Source: Sclerodactyla briareus
Taxonomy: Eukaryota > Echinodermata > Holothuroidea > Dendrochirotida > Sclerodactylidae
NCBI GenBank assembly: GCA_026419785.1
Contig: JAODTK010000998.1
Location: forward strand, 114,374-178,373
Length of the DNA stretch: 64,000 nucleotides
Direction: 5' to 3'
The notes under the pieces are model-generated. The model was not told where the DNA came from. It saw only the letters and a list, made by a program, of their open reading frames with translations, and ran no database searches. Shown here in pieces: positions 20,915-33,000 of this stretch. The translations under genes were made by a program, and so were the position numbers. Numbering within the stretch: the stretch's first letter is position 1; each line of letters begins with the position of its first letter.

Positions 20915-23900
20915 CGTACTTATGGCAGTATTGCAATCACTGAATTTGACAGTAAATTTCCGAAAACTGATCATGTTAATGCCCTACATTTCTTCATCAT
21001 GGTGTCCATTCCTTAGAGATATTCCCCCACTCGATGACCCTCCAATTGTGTTGGAGGTTGCCAGCATCTTGAAGATTTGCTTGAACATCACTGTCAGTGA
21101 AAATGTGTGCATTTTTTCTGGCATTTGATTGAAAGGAATTGAGCCAGTCGGCAGCCAATTTGGTCAATTTTTCAGATTAGTAATCCGCTCCAAAATTTTC
21201 GTCCAATTTCACGTCTCAAATGTTTCGCCCCGCACCGCGCCTGTATAGTTCCATACGTAATCACGTAAACATCCGTACTGATGTGTACGATCCTCTGCCT
21301 TGCTGTTTTTCGTTACTAAAGCTTTCATCCTCTAATAAAAATAGCACGTCAGCTGGGCAAAGCCAATCTGAACACTAAGGGATCAAAGTAAAAGACGACA
21401 CGGTGTGCAGTTGTTAAAAAATCGCCAGTGGATTCCGGCATTGTTGTAGTGGGAGGGGGGGGGGGGTGCCAACATGATCAAGTCCTAACCAAATTCCTTC
21501 CCCGTGTCCTACCTATATGTTTTCACCACACCTTGAAAGATGACACGTATGGACAAAAATCATATTTCCCAAAATTGAACAACGTTATTTTTTTATTTTA
21601 CACGTGGGCCCTCTGTATATACGATACGAAAGATAGGATACCGCGCTCGCAACGCGGATTTTTTTTGTCTTTTGGGCATTCGGGCCTTCTCAACAAAAAT
21701 TTGTAAACCTCTAATAAAAATATGAGTTAGACCCCAATTACAATGACTTACAATCGCAGCCAGCTGATCGAAAACCGGATACCAAATTTCGTGCCAAATT
21801 TGAGCCAACAAGCCTTTAGCTCAAAAATCGACAGGGGTGCTGCAACAAATGACCTGGAAAATCAGTCATTGAAGGGGTGCTCCGCACCCCATCAAAAAAT
21901 CTGGGGGGGTGCTGCAGAAACCCAGCACCCACCTTCTCAGGGGGCCTGTCTACATTTAGGGCCTCAACGAAATTTGCGTCCTCGTGTCAATTTACTTGTT
22001 CCCATCTACACGGGAATCCTTTGCAACAAGAAGCAAGTTAATAAGTCCATGTACTGAATGACTAGATTCACTCATCCCTGCCAATATATTCTTCTAGCTT
22101 GTGAATGCCTGGATCTTCAGACAATAAATGGTAATTGCACAACCGGAAAAAAATATGATCTTTCATTTCAGGGAATTATGTTCATGTACCCCCCCGCTAG
22201 ACGATTTACGTTGTGGTACTAAAAAAGAGAAACTTGTACCCAAACTTGTTTTATTGCCATTTTGGATTGAGCTATCTGTTTTAATATGATTTATAATTCC
22301 CGGCTATGGCCAACTTTTCCACCTTTTTTCAAACTGAACATATTGCAAAGACTCTAAGCTGTCCCCCTGTACATTTAGGTCGGAGCAGAACAGGGAACCT
22401 ATAATTATGGTCATACAATTGAAATGAAGTATATGACAGTGAAATTATTGGATTTCAGCTTAGGTTATCATTCCAAAGAGAGCAAAGCGCTGAAAATTTG
22501 CAAGATATCCCATGTGGTCAAAATGTGATTCACGCATTATTCTTGTTCCATTCACACGAGAAACATTTATTGTTCATCTTGTGGACATTTTGATGATGTT
22601 GGCAATTCCAGACTCTACGAAAAGGCCTCCCAGGACACTATTTTCAATGTAAGTTACTCAAATAAAGAATACCGAAAATGTTTATACACAATTAATCATT
22701 GAGCATTAGATGGGCCCCAACATTTTCATATGGCTTATTTAGACATCCCAATGGTCTTGTTTTATCAACTGTGCCCTCTGAACAATCGATTATCAAAACT
22801 ATGTTCGGTTGACCAGATGTAAATGAATTTGAATGGGCGCCCTTAACACGAGGAAACGGTCCGAAAATGCATGGGCACATGTGGATGCGAACAGTGTAAC
22901 ATTCAAAACCACCCATTTCATTTTCGGTCTTTTTGAATCATTCTCTTGGTACATGTTAATTAAATCATATCAAATTCAAATTGGAACAATCTTGGTAGGC
23001 AGGCTCCGTCTTCCTCCATTTGAGGGCCCAAACTGGTTCCACATTTAAAGGTTGTCTGGTTGAATATCTAAAGTACGCGATAACGATAGTGCACTTTAGT
23101 TGACCCCCGTACGCTGTAAGCCAAGAGTCCACATGTCCTATGGGGTTCACACTCGCCAACACACCCGAATGGCATATTACTTAATGCCACGAGGTTATGA
23201 TTTCTGTGCCAAATATGAACGTTGAAAATATTGCGCGATCGAACAGGTTCTTCTTTATCTGAATTAGGACAATCCTCCCCTACCAGGAAAATAATTTTTA
23301 TTTGAATTTGGTTCTTTTTTTTAAATATTAGCAAATATTAACTAAATGAGATAATTTCTATCTTCATTTCCAATTGAAGGCCATCAGATATTACTTACTT
23401 GGTTATCAAGCCTACAGTTTGTTCATCTGTAAGTCCTGGGCAGTTGAGCTCACCATTCTCGCAAATTCCTTTCAGGTATCTTTTGCAGTGGTAGGTTTCC
23501 CCGAATTTCCATAAAAAAAAAATGTAGAAAACTTTCCGGGATCTTTTCTCAATATTATTGGATCAATTATCAAAACAATCCAGTGAATTCAGGGCTATAT
23601 TGGAATATCTTCTACATTTCATCAGTCACGAAATACCAACTTACCCCTACCAGCTCACGCAAACCGGGATACCAAACTTCGTGCAGATATTGATCCATGA
23701 CGGCCTTTTAAATTTTCCATTCCCCGCTTCACCAAGAATTTTTGAACTATACAAGGTGAACGCCATTATAAATGTCTGCATTCGTCCATCGATAGTGCTC
23801 ATTCAAGTTGTTCATGTATCCACACCTTGTTCAAAGTTAAGTATTGCAAAATTAAAATTCCACCCCCGCTTCCCCCCTCCCGTAATGGTGGCAGGAATGC

Positions 23901-25765
23901 ACCGATTTACTTCTGACTCAAAAAAAAAGAGCATATGGCTAGGAAAGTATTGACGTTTTGGGCGCACGATTGTCGACTTATTTAATTCCAGCAATGCAAA
24001 GCGGTGGAGTGGGATACCACATGTGCTTTCGTGGTATTTATCAAATTCATGTCCTTCTTTACACGGGGAAAATTGATCGCAATAAAAAGGCACTTCCGGG
24101 GTTGTTCCAATTCCCGTAATTTGGAAAAATTCATTTCCAGAACATCTTTTTTCATGTAGCAATCGAGCACAGAAATACTGAATGTGTGTTTTCAGAATTG
24201 AGAAACTTCTAGAGCAGTTTAGTCCCACTTTGGTCCTGACATCATGCTCGACATTAGTAAATGAGGAAAAAACTACCATGGTTCATCCTATCTCTCTACA
24301 ACTGTGTCTACAAACCCTCGACCTTAAAAGTAAGATTCCCCTTGTCATATTTTTTTTCCCAATCCTTTTTGCCGACATGGCCCCATGCGTAACCGTTCGT
24401 CGCCTGTATTTTTCTAGTGCGTATTTATACTCGTAATCAGCTTACTCCAGCCCCAGAATATGACCACGAGAACCTTGTCTCTCAGTAATTTTTTCACCGG
24501 ATTTCAAGCAATCCCGCCCAGTTATTGGTTAGTCCCCTCATTAATTCACCACATTCCAAATTTGTAGGAATATTCATCCAAGTCAGTTTCTTGTGACACT
24601 TTACGTGGTGCTAAAATCGAGACTATTTGAACCACATAGAAAAATAGCGCGTTCCAAATCCAGACTAGGTCCAGAAGATGAATATTGTCACAAAATTGGA
24701 TTTCTTCACGTGTTACAAAATTCTACTTCATTTGGCCAATTTGTAATAATGAAATCCTGGAAAATCACCTAAATTTTAGGATTTTGTAAACGTGCCCTTC
24801 CAAATAACTCGTTCAAAGGGAAAACCCGATTTTTTGTGACATTTATTTTCGAACCATTATTGAATTCTGAACTCCATTTTCGTCGAAATCCTCCATGTTT
24901 TTGTACACGCCTGCAGAAAGCATCGTCATGAATTTATTTTTATATGTTAACAGAATATTCCCCAAGATTACATAATACAACATGGTTTGTACATTTGATA
25001 TGGTTTTACCGTTCTAGACCTCAGGACATTTTATGGCCAAATGACGACTTGCGAACCCAAGAACCAGCCACAAACACATCGTAATGGTAAACTGTTATCG
25101 TTGCGAATGTATAACAATTAGACCTCATTACTGTACTGGGCCCCCTTGTACCCGTACATTGAGAACTTCTTGTCAAATGCCAGTCACGTGCTCTGATCGT
25201 TACCATAGCTACTGTTGCTAAGGCGACCATACATTACTTATAAGATATACGGCAACGATTCAAATGACAAAACCTCACCACGATATCTCAAAAAATGCAC
25301 GATGAGAGAAAGGTTAACGTATAAGACGCTTTAGTAACCGTTCGATCTAATATTCGTGTAACCAACACCCAAACCCGACAAATATTCTACTAAGTCTAAC
25401 TTCAAATTCGTTGGATTAAATATGCTTCTTGAGTAAACCGAATTTGAAGTGACCCTGATCGGTGGTGCTTTCCTAAACAATAGAACAGTGTTCTTGGCAA
25501 AATTTTTATTACACATTGGTGTTTTATGTCTTAATAACGGGCGGGCTTGCCAACGATCAATATCTCTGTCGGCATGGCCTAACGAATTGAATACAGAATA
25601 CTTCCAATTTGTTTGGATCAACAACGAACCAGTATCCTAACCGAGGCCAGCAGTTTTTCATAATTTTTTTATTTTTATATTTTTATAGGAGAGAGCATAT
25701 ATCAGATCCAGAGATTTATCGTTCTGGCTTCCCCCCATTAAAAAACAGTCCTGTTCACAATTTTT
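20915..25765. other. Long gene-free stretch with diverged repeats
   Basis: No exon is recognised. Short diverged matches occur: ggataccaaatttcgtgcca (near 21777) resembles ggataccaaacttcgtgcag (near 23668), and t-acacg-g-gaa words recur near 21598, 22003, 22553, 22840 and 24057. The longest frame, minus 23812-24279, has irregular composition and no domain, and overlaps frames on the other strand. Probably eroded repeat DNA. Confidence 0.4.
21874..21930. repeat. Two adjacent GC-rich hairpins
   Basis: GGGGTGC-TCC-GCACCCC at 21874-21890 and GGGTGCTG...CAGCACCC at 21907-21930 share the ggtgc word, with a G run between. The arrangement resembles the ends of the G-run MITEs elsewhere in the window. 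Confidence 0.55.
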
Positions 25766-25769
25766 GCAG

Positions 25770-26135
25770 CACTCAATGACCTTATATGACCTTTGAATGA
25801 CCCCCAATAAACAATGGGGGTTATTCACACTCACCATAGGGATACAGCATAATCATTTCAACACACGTACAACACACACGCACGCACACACACCCATACT
25901 CACGCACGCATAGACCGCACACATACACACACCACACACACATACACACACACTACACACCACACACACACATCTCACACACACCGCGCGCACACTGACA
26001 CGCACGACACGCAAGCACACACACGAGACAGGCAGCTACAGGCACACACACACCCTACGTACATACACACACACCACACACACCAACACCACACACACAC
26101 ACACACACACGCACATCACACACACACCGGAGTCA
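25770..26135 (+). repeat. CA-tailed dispersed repeat with long CA tract
   Basis: Starts with tgaccttatatgacctttga and caataaacaatgggggttat, matching the family seen at 2031 and 32800, and then runs into an imperfect (CA)n tract from about 25862 to 26128. Repeated frames on the minus strand (CVCVC) are produced by the microsatellite. Confidence 0.7.
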
Positions 26136-28685
26136 CCATCTTGCACCCCAGCATTGGGCAGTAATGTCTCATGGTATTCGCTGACAAGGAGACAAGACCA
26201 TCGCGTTCCCTTCTGTTTCACTTTTCCATTCTCTTCTCTCCATACTTCCTGAAAAATAAATTCTTCCAGTGTGGCGTGTAAAGGAGCAGCGAAAGCAATA
26301 TTGTGCACAATGAAGGTTGTCTTAGTATTTGCACTTATATATTGTTCACTTACCCCGCCATGCTCTAAGATGGCACTTTGCAACGGCAAGTCGCCAGGAA
26401 TACCCGACGGGGGAGATTAGTTAGGGGCGCGGGGTGTGGTGGCACTGTCCCTGACAATACAACATATTCTGCCTTCTCATTTGCCTGTTCGCCCTATTCC
26501 AACAAATAATGATTTTTTGTGGAGATGCCTCCTCAATTTCCAAATGTTTATGCTTCGTCGAATGTGAAAGGGAGGGGCGGCGGGGACGCTCGACCTTACC
26601 GAGGCGACTCATTCATTTCCCAACTTATACAGGAGTTCGCGCCCAATATACTTGTAGCTAGCTATCACGACGGGACAAAGAGCCCTCGTCGTGGTGTCCT
26701 CATTTCATCGTGGCCTACCTTTTTCCGACGGAATGAGACCGATACCACGACGAGGTAAATGGCCCTGGCCCCCTCCCTGGCAACGCCCATCCCTTCGCAC
26801 CTCACAAACAGAAAGTTATGTAATGTTCCATTCCCGTTTACAGGGAGCATCGGTCACGATGATAAACTGTATAACGAACTGCTAGGCTCGTGTTGGCTGA
26901 GACGGCATCAGGATTTTTTCCCCTAATGAATATATATTTGTTCAAGATAAAGAGAGTCCGTTACCTTTTCTAGTCCCTAATCAAGTATTTGATAATTTAT
27001 TGTGAATTTCCGGGAAGGGCGATCGCACAATTGGGCAGGGAACGACCTTGAATCGTGGTTTACCTGCAGCAAGGTATACGGCACGGTAGGTCACTTCCGG
27101 GTTAGTCAATTTGCATGTCGCTGGCCCGGTGGTATAACTAGTCTCTTTAGTAATATGTGTCACTCTATTATTTCATGTTCTTGCAAAGATTCGCCGCGAA
27201 GCCGACGGAAGCAGCCTGCAGAATCCTGGTATAGGCTCTCGTGAGGTGGCATTAAATGTTGAATTCATGATTTCATATTCCCATGAAACTGAAAACAAAA
27301 ACAAACAACAATTGCATGTGATGAAGTTACGTTTGCGCAGGCAAGGGAGGGGGGGGGGGGGGGGTCAGAGGTATCGTAGGGCATTTGAGGAGGAGTTAAG
27401 CAAACATGAGGTGAGAGGGATATGAGGCTGGAGATGATAGGTATGAAACGAACCTCGAGAATGAACAGATGAAGGGTGTTTTGCAACTGTTTTTTTTTTT
27501 CCAGTTCAAATGATTGAGCTAGCCTAGTCAGGTAATATGTTAATTTGACCACCAACAAACGCATTCGTTACAGTGTTGGTAATGGCTTGAAGACATGGTG
27601 ACATCACCTTTGGTTCCTGGCAAAAGACATTTTTAAACACAAGGTGCAGATCAAACCAACTGGCAAATCCCCCCCCCCCCCCCAAGAAAAAAAAAACAGC
27701 TTCCTTCCACAGTCAATATATTCCAATGAATTTGATACAACGCGTAGTCAGTAACTCAGCAAGCTCTGAACTATAATCCTGTATTGCTGGACTGGATGTT
27801 ATAAATTAATAATTCTTAATGAAGAATAGGGAGGATGAATTTATAGGGGAAGTAATGTCATGAAACATAGCATTCTACACTTTTTTTCGATGAGTTTAAT
27901 GCACTTTAATCCACTCTTGGACCTGGAAGTGAACAAAAATTTATGCTGCCCAAGAGCATTTTGATGTTTTAGAACTCTTTACGGAAGAAAACAGGATTTA
28001 CATTTTTACACATTAACAATTAAAGTGACTATTTTGTGACCTTTGCCCATAAACTTTTAAACGTACGATAGGTACAAGCAGGTAACTCTATAGTACATGA
28101 AACACTCTTATCTGTTGGAAGAGAACGGATTTGAGGTTGGCTCCTATTTCAGCTCATTGTGCCTATTTATCGCCCTTTCACCTTAATGCCAGCCCAATCC
28201 GTAGGAGGAGAAGCATTTCGCAGATTTTTTTACAGTGCTTCACATAATAGTTCATGATGTCTCTGTACTTGACCTCTGACCTCTAATCCCCGGGCGCCCT
28301 ATATGCACCACTGGTCCATGATAAAATTGACAGTGTAGGAGAAACATTTTGAAGATTTTGCAGTTTTACAAATAGTTCAATATGCTCTTTTATTACCTTA
28401 GTCCATGCAACACTGACGCAGTATAAGGTCACTTATGCCCCTTCAATCATCTTTGACCTTGACATCAAAGAGGTGAAAAGAATGTCCCATGTGCCAATAA
28501 AAATTGTACTCGAGTTTGATAAACATCCGCCAAGGAAGGAACATTTGAGACAGACAGACAACAGAACTAGATATGTTACGCATTTTTTTATTTTCAACGT
28601 CAGCAACAAGACTTTCCTGCTTCGTGAGGAGATTGGACTTCACTCTCGGTATGTATCACCAGGACACGTCTGCTCACATTTATCA
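26136..28685. other. No confident gene
   Basis: An inverted pair of cgtcgtgg/ccacgacg words lies near 26685-26755, a G run (about 18) near 27345-27362 and a C run at about 27669-27682. Frames at 26519-26758 and 27002-27244 show no domain. 28260-28460 contains tgacctctgacctc-type repeat text. Confidence 0.4.
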
Positions 28686-28689
28686 GCGT

Positions 28690-28946
28690 CGCTCTTATCT
28701 CTCACACAATCATCATCAGCATCATCAATCATCATCATCATCACCATTCAAATCTCAGACTAATAACATTATCCATCATCATCATCATCATCATCATCCT
28801 CATCATCATCGTCTCGTCATCTTCATCGTCATCTCGACTCGGTCATCATGCATCGTAGCATACGCAATCAACCTTCATATAATCTATTATTATTATTATT
28901 ATTATTAATTATTATTATTATATTATTATTATTATTATTATTATTG
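28690..28946 (+). repeat. Compound microsatellite (TCA)n then (TTA)n
   Basis: Imperfect tca/atc triplets at about 28690-28850, followed by tta triplets at about 28882-28945. The tta block abuts the inverted FReD fragment and matches, in reverse, the AAT block that follows the same sequence in copy B. Confidence 0.85.
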
Positions 28947-29120
28947 ACTCTATGTGCCCCTTCTACAACCTGATGCCGTTGAAGGATTGGGCATCCAGTC
29001 TCCCGGTGCGTGCCGAGGGCTTCTGCTGGCTCCCAAATCAAGGAACCGTTCATTTATGTTCATCTCAGATTAATTACGTGACCAGGTTTTCCCAAAGCAT
29101 CGACTTCAAACGAAACCTAC

Positions 29121-29226
29121 CTGCTGTTCCGTCGTATACTCCGAGCATAGAGAGCATGAAATCATCCTCTTCTCCCTCGCACGGAAGGAGACATATCTGG
29201 CGTAGAGGTAGTGTCGGTCACATCTC
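29121..29226 (-). pseudogene. FReD copy A: inverted exon fragment (fibrinogen domain)
   Basis: On the minus strand HYLYARYVSFRAREKRMIS is followed, in another frame, by EYDGTAG and a donor (CAG|GTAGG at 29116-29120). The pattern YYAxYxSFRVxxExxKYRLSxxxYSGTAG lies in the middle of fibrinogen C-terminal domains. The DNA, including about 175 bp of downstream intron and an AAT microsatellite, matches copy B exon 2 in reverse orientation (28946-29226 against 34166-34449). The 5' part of the exon is missing and replaced by a tta/atc microsatellite. No matching first or last FReD exon is seen nearby, so this is a duplicated fragment and not a working gene. Confidence 0.75.
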
Positions 29227-29239
29227 CACCACTAGCTCG

Positions 29240-29360
29240 ACTTTTTACATTATATTATTATAATTATATTATAATTATAATTATAATTATAATTATAATT
29301 ATAATTATTATTATTATTTATTATTATTATATTATTATTATATTATTATTATTATTATTA

Positions 29361-29402
<42 letters not shown>

Positions 29403-29625
29403 GATTATTATTATTATGTATTCATCGTCATCGTGATCACCATCACCGATATTAGTTGTCATCACCATCATCATTATCAGCTGCAGCGACATCATTAACG
29501 TTTCCCTCATCGTCACCATCATAATCGTCGCTGTCATCACCATCATCATCGTCAACAGGATTGTCAGTATTTCCATCATTACATCGTCGACCGCGATATC
29601 ATCATCATTGTCATCATCACGAACA
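29240..29625 (+). repeat. Compound microsatellite (ATAATT)n, (TTA)n, (ATC)n
   Basis: About 29250-29310 alternates attata/ataatt, 29310-29420 is tta triplets and 29420-29620 is imperfect atc/tca triplets. Frames of isoleucine/tyrosine or methionine runs on both strands are artefacts of this DNA. Confidence 0.9.
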
Positions 29626-29639
29626 TAAGACTGTCAACT

Positions 29640-30327
29640 TTCTATACATATACTCGGTTAATCTATATGTCCAGGTAAAAGTACTAAATGGACCGCGGGT
29701 GTGGGAAAGGTGGGTGAGTATCAAGACGCGTTATCATGGTGACAGTTGTCAAGCTAGATAAAAACGAGCTCTCCTATTGGCTGCCAGTACATTTATTGAA
29801 ACTTTTCTCAAGGAGCACCTGCTCCCGAGGAGGGACATCAATCTATCGGTAGATTTTACACCTTCATATGGTTGAGTGATTATTTGAGATGGCTAGCTCA
29901 GTACTCGCTTATACGCCTCGAGTTATCTCCACCCGACGGTGCTTCAGCTAAGGAAATCCGTAGTCGGAAATTGTAGAGGCTCCAGTTTTGCGTGTGGAAG
30001 GACACCGGCGAATCCCGCCCACTCATTCCGAAGAAAGAGGGCCCGGAGTAAACGGGCCAAGGGGGAGAATCCTGTCCGGGATCCACTTAAAGTCCCCATC
30101 TGACAGACGAGACGAGAGTGCAGCTTCACTCGTGCAGCACTTCCCTACACGAGAAAGGAGCGGGGGAAGTGGGTCTGTGACGGACACGGGTCGAACAGTA
30201 ACACCAGGCATTGCAGGCGGACACTGGCTAGCTCATGGACAGATGAAGGCGGTTCGAATTTTCGAGCGTCGCATCTCACAAGAGGGATTCTACCTCCCCA
30301 TTAAACTCACTTCTTGTAACCACATGA
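29640..30327. other. No confident gene
   Basis: A GTGAGT donor-like site at 29714 follows an open plus-strand frame (LYVQVKVLNGPRVWERW), but no acceptor or family supports it. The overlapping frames at 29898-30211 have no recognised domain. Confidence 0.35.
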
Positions 30328-30335
30328 GATTACAC

Positions 30336-30469
30336 CAAGGGCGCAGTGACTGTCTGAAGTTGGGGGTCAAGAGCAATTTGGGGGTCCGAAGCAGTGATGG
30401 GAAACATCCCAAAGTTGGGGGGGGGGGGGGTCATGACCCCGGGGCCCCCCCCTAGTGGCTGCGCCCCTG
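30336..30469 (+). mobile_element. hAT-type MITE, 134 bp, perfect 8-bp target duplication
   Basis: Ends CAAGGGCGCAGTGACT and (inverted) CAGGGGCGCAGCCACT are flanked by exact GATTACAC copies (30328-30335 and 30470-30477). The interior has gggggtcaagagcaatttgg, gtccgaagcagtgatgg and a G run. The same sequence, inverted, occurs at 52767-52927. There is no coding capacity. Confidence 0.88.
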
Positions 30470-30609
30470 GATTACACAATTGATCAGTCAGCTTGCTGGC
30501 TTTTCAGTTTTGCAATCTCGTGTAATCCCCTCTCTTCGTTCATGTAATGTGTCGGCAGAATCTTAGTCGAACTTCAGCCTTAGGGTCTCGTCTAACTTTC
30601 CTATTATAG

Positions 30610-30820
30610 GTCGAGTGACAGGGAGTACGATGTTGCCGCTTCTAAACAAATCATGGAACTCACAAAAAGTGTATTGACATGGGAACTGAGCCAGCGGAAA
30701 GATTCGCGAACTCGAAACGTTCCCAGCATGAGCTGTTGCGTTAAGCCTCCGCTGCTATCAATGAAGAGAATAAAACAACTGAGCTTTAACAACTTAGCTG
30801 GAATGGGCCAGGTCGTGGTC
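30610..30820 (+). CDS. Candidate internal coding exon, unrecognised host gene
   Basis: A pyrimidine-rich acceptor (aactttcctattatag) precedes 70 open codons reading DREYDVAASKQIMELTKSVL, then TWELSQRKDSRTRNVPSM, and ending NNLAGMGQVVV at a consensus donor (GTC|GTGAGT, 30821). The stretch begins with a one-base overhang and ends on a codon boundary. It is hydrophilic, with a helical first half and a cysteine pair (SCC) in the middle, and has no signal peptide. It lies 1 kb upstream of FReD copy B on the same strand. The phase fits joining to the FReD first exon, which starts on a codon boundary, so it could be an upstream exon of that gene, but FReD genes are not known to me to carry such a segment. 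Confidence 0.42.
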
Positions 30821-31245
30821 GTGAGTGCGCATGCTCACCACTGAGGGGGAATTTGTAAACGTTTGTGTTGGCAGGATTTGTAATTTGCTTCAGGGGAGTT
30901 TCCATGCAAAGATCGTTCTGCACACTGTAACTTCAACGTCAAACTGCCTTTGTTCCTTCATGACCTTTGACACAATATGATTATCATCTCATTAAATTGT
31001 AACTCAGAACTGGCTTATTGTCGCATCACTGACAACAGCGATACCTCGAGGGATGGTGTGGAGAGTGAGAAGCAATCAAAGAACCTTGTTGTGTAATTCG
31101 ATATCTCGGAAACCGCTAACACGGAGGATGAGTTGCGGCTCTGAATGTGTACACGAGACATCAGCCGCAATGAGATTAAGACTTCGGTATTTTTACTAAT
31201 GTAGGAATGACCGATTTTGAAGACTATATGGTTTTCGTGCCGTGT

Positions 31246-31395
31246 TTACGCCTCCACCAACTTCTGTACTTCGGGCTCGCATATAGACTCTAACAGTACC
31301 CGCTCTGGCTCCGTTACACTGACAAAATACACTTCAATAGGTGCAACAAAGGGGGCGACAATTGGACCTTCATCATCGCGGACGGGTACACACAT
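31246..31395 (-). CDS. Small open frame, 49 residues, unknown
   Basis: The minus strand has an ATG-started frame, MCVPVRDDEGPIVAPFVAPI followed by EVYFVSVTEPERVLLESICE and PEVQKLVEA, with a TAA stop. The translation is acidic and protein-like, with no stops and few rare residues. It lies between the candidate exon at 30610 and FReD copy B but on the opposite strand. It might be a terminal exon of another gene or the remains of a mobile element. No homologue is recognised. Confidence 0.28.
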   Translation of the reverse strand: MCVPVRDDEGPIVAPFVAPIEVYFVSVTEPERVLLESICEPEVQKLVEA

Positions 31396-31815
31396 GTAGG
31401 CTTACGAATGGACAAATAGGGTTAATCAATGGGTAAACGGGCAGAAATCCTTCTTGTTGCCTAATTTATCTCCTGCGTCAAGGTTCAAGCTTAGTAATGC
31501 CATTTGGATACAAACTCATATTTAAACCTGCTTTGAGAACCCGCCATGATCCTTTCATTCAAACTGACTAGGAAAGTTATGTTTATGGAACATGATAAGC
31601 GGGTACATTCGAATGCGTTCAAATGCTGAGCACGCTTCAAAATCATAACGTACTCTTCCAAATTGGTGTTTCTTTTTTTTTATTTTTCTTCACGAAGTAT
31701 GTCAGCATATGAAGCGTTTTCAAGGTTACGGCAGTAGAGTATTCAGAAACTTAAGGTTTTCAAATTCGAAAACTGCTCAACGTGTACCTGTCTACACTCC
31801 CCCCTTCATATACAG

Positions 31816-32082
31816 GAGAATGAAACCTATGTTCATGAAAAATTGCCTCGAAGCAGTTACCTGTCACGAGGGAATGCTGCATGTTTGACCCCAACTATGG
31901 GTGCAGTCCCCCTGCTACCTGTGAGGTACGGGATGGCGTGAGAGGATGTGGCTGCCGTACGCGTATGACTGCCAGAATGTCACTGCACAGACGAGTGGGG
32001 TCTACACTATCAAACCCCTCCAGTGGCCCTCTGACCCGTTCGAGGTCTACTGTGACATGGAAGACGACGGTGGCGGTGGACG
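31816..32082 (+). CDS. FReD copy B, exon 1: Cys-rich module and start of fibrinogen domain
   Basis: After the acceptor ttcatatacag the exon encodes an N-terminal cysteine-rich module (SPPATCEVRDGVRGC is readable) and the start of a fibrinogen-related domain (GVYTIKPLQWPSDPFEVYCD, then MEDDGGG), ending at a GTGAGT donor. The EVYCDMxxxGGGWT signature is diagnostic of the family. FReD proteins are usually secreted lectin-like or adhesive proteins. The exon is over 70% identical to copy C exon 1 (58410-58669). The reading frame changes several times by one base relative to copy C, for example near the first cysteine and at the GGW codons, where copy C has ggctggacg and B has ggtggacg. This is either pseudogene decay or consensus error. 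The signal-peptide exon is not identified. Confidence 0.85.
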
Positions 32083-32093
32083 GTGAGTCATGA

Positions 32094-32205
32094 TGGGCAG
32101 TATGTATGTATGTAGTATGTATGTATGTATGTATGTATGTATGTCTGTATGTATGTATGTAGTATGTATGTATGTATTATGTATGTATGTATGTTTGTTC
32201 TTACA
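32094..32205 (+). repeat. (TATG)n microsatellite
   Basis: Imperfect tatg/gtat repeats directly inside the start of FReD copy B intron 1. A second array of the same motif lies at 32548-32668. Confidence 0.95.
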
Positions 32206-32209
32206 GACC

Positions 32210-32545
32210 TATACATGTGAGACAAATTTCTCTACTAACCTATACATCTGAGGACAAAAAAATTATCTGAGGACAAAATTCGTTGTCCCTCGCTTTTTCA
32301 TGGACTTAGCGGATTCTACCTACCCCATATGCACGAATATGGTATTAACTCCGATGTCCCGGGTTGAGTAGGGTTGTAAATAATTTGTGTATGGTGAATG
32401 TATGGTGTGTATGTTTGTGTATAAAATCTACCAGCCTACTAACAGACTGATGTGAGGACATTTTCCCGTACAATGTCCTCAGATTTTGTGTATGTCCTCA
32501 CATGTCAAAAGTAGAAACGAGTATGGGGTAGATATACGTGTCCTC
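32210..32545. repeat. Inverted tgaggaca/tgtcctca repeat element
   Basis: Words ctgaggacaaaa (twice near 32250-32275), gtgaggacattttcccgtac, aatgtcctcag and gtcctcacatg alternate in orientation. They form several possible foldbacks between the two TATG arrays. Confidence 0.6.
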
Positions 32546-32547
32546 AC

Positions 32548-32668
32548 TTATGTATGTATGTATGTCTGTATGTATGTATGTATGTATGTATGTATGATGT
32601 ATGTATGTAGTATGTATGTATGTATGTATGTATGTATGTATGTATGTAGTATGTATGTATGTATGTTG
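32548..32668 (+). repeat. (TATG)n microsatellite
   Basis: About 30 tatg units with a few interruptions, in FReD copy B intron 1. The MYVCMYVC-type open frames are produced by it. Confidence 0.95.
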
Positions 32669-32799
32669 TTCTTCACGATTTTACAATTCCCCCTCCCCCC
32701 ACCCAAAAACCCAGGTCCACACTAAAACTGTATTCTCCATAAGAGAGCTGTATAGCGAATTTCAATGTGATCGGATCAGGCATTCTGGACTTAACAAGA

Positions 32800-33000
32800 T
32801 TTTCAGACTTTGATCTCTCTTGACCCCACATGACCTTTAACCTGACCCCAAAACAATAGGGATCATGTACTCATTGTGGGGAACTAATATACTACGTATG
32901 AACTTCATCCATCCAGGTGGGTCAAGTTCTCGGTTTTGCGTCACACACAACACACGCACACACGCACACGCGCATACACACACATACATTCACACTCAGT
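32800..33000 (+). repeat. CA-tailed dispersed repeat
   Basis: The sequence gaccccacatgacctttaac, then gaccccaaaacaatagggat, then gaacttcatccatcc, then tcggttttgcgt, then (CA)n (about 32942-32985). This is the cleanest copy of the family also present at 2031 and 25770. Confidence 0.75.

Noticed and set aside
23812-24279. A 155-codon minus-strand frame
   Set aside because: No domain, no splice pattern, repeat-like context and an overlapping frame on the same strand. Length alone is compatible with chance.
25880-26140. Cysteine- and valine-rich frames that look like a secreted Cys-rich peptide
   Set aside because: They are translations of the (CA)n tract.
28868-29579. Open frames of polyasparagine, polyisoleucine, polytyrosine or polymethionine
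   Set aside because: Produced by att and atc microsatellites on both strands.
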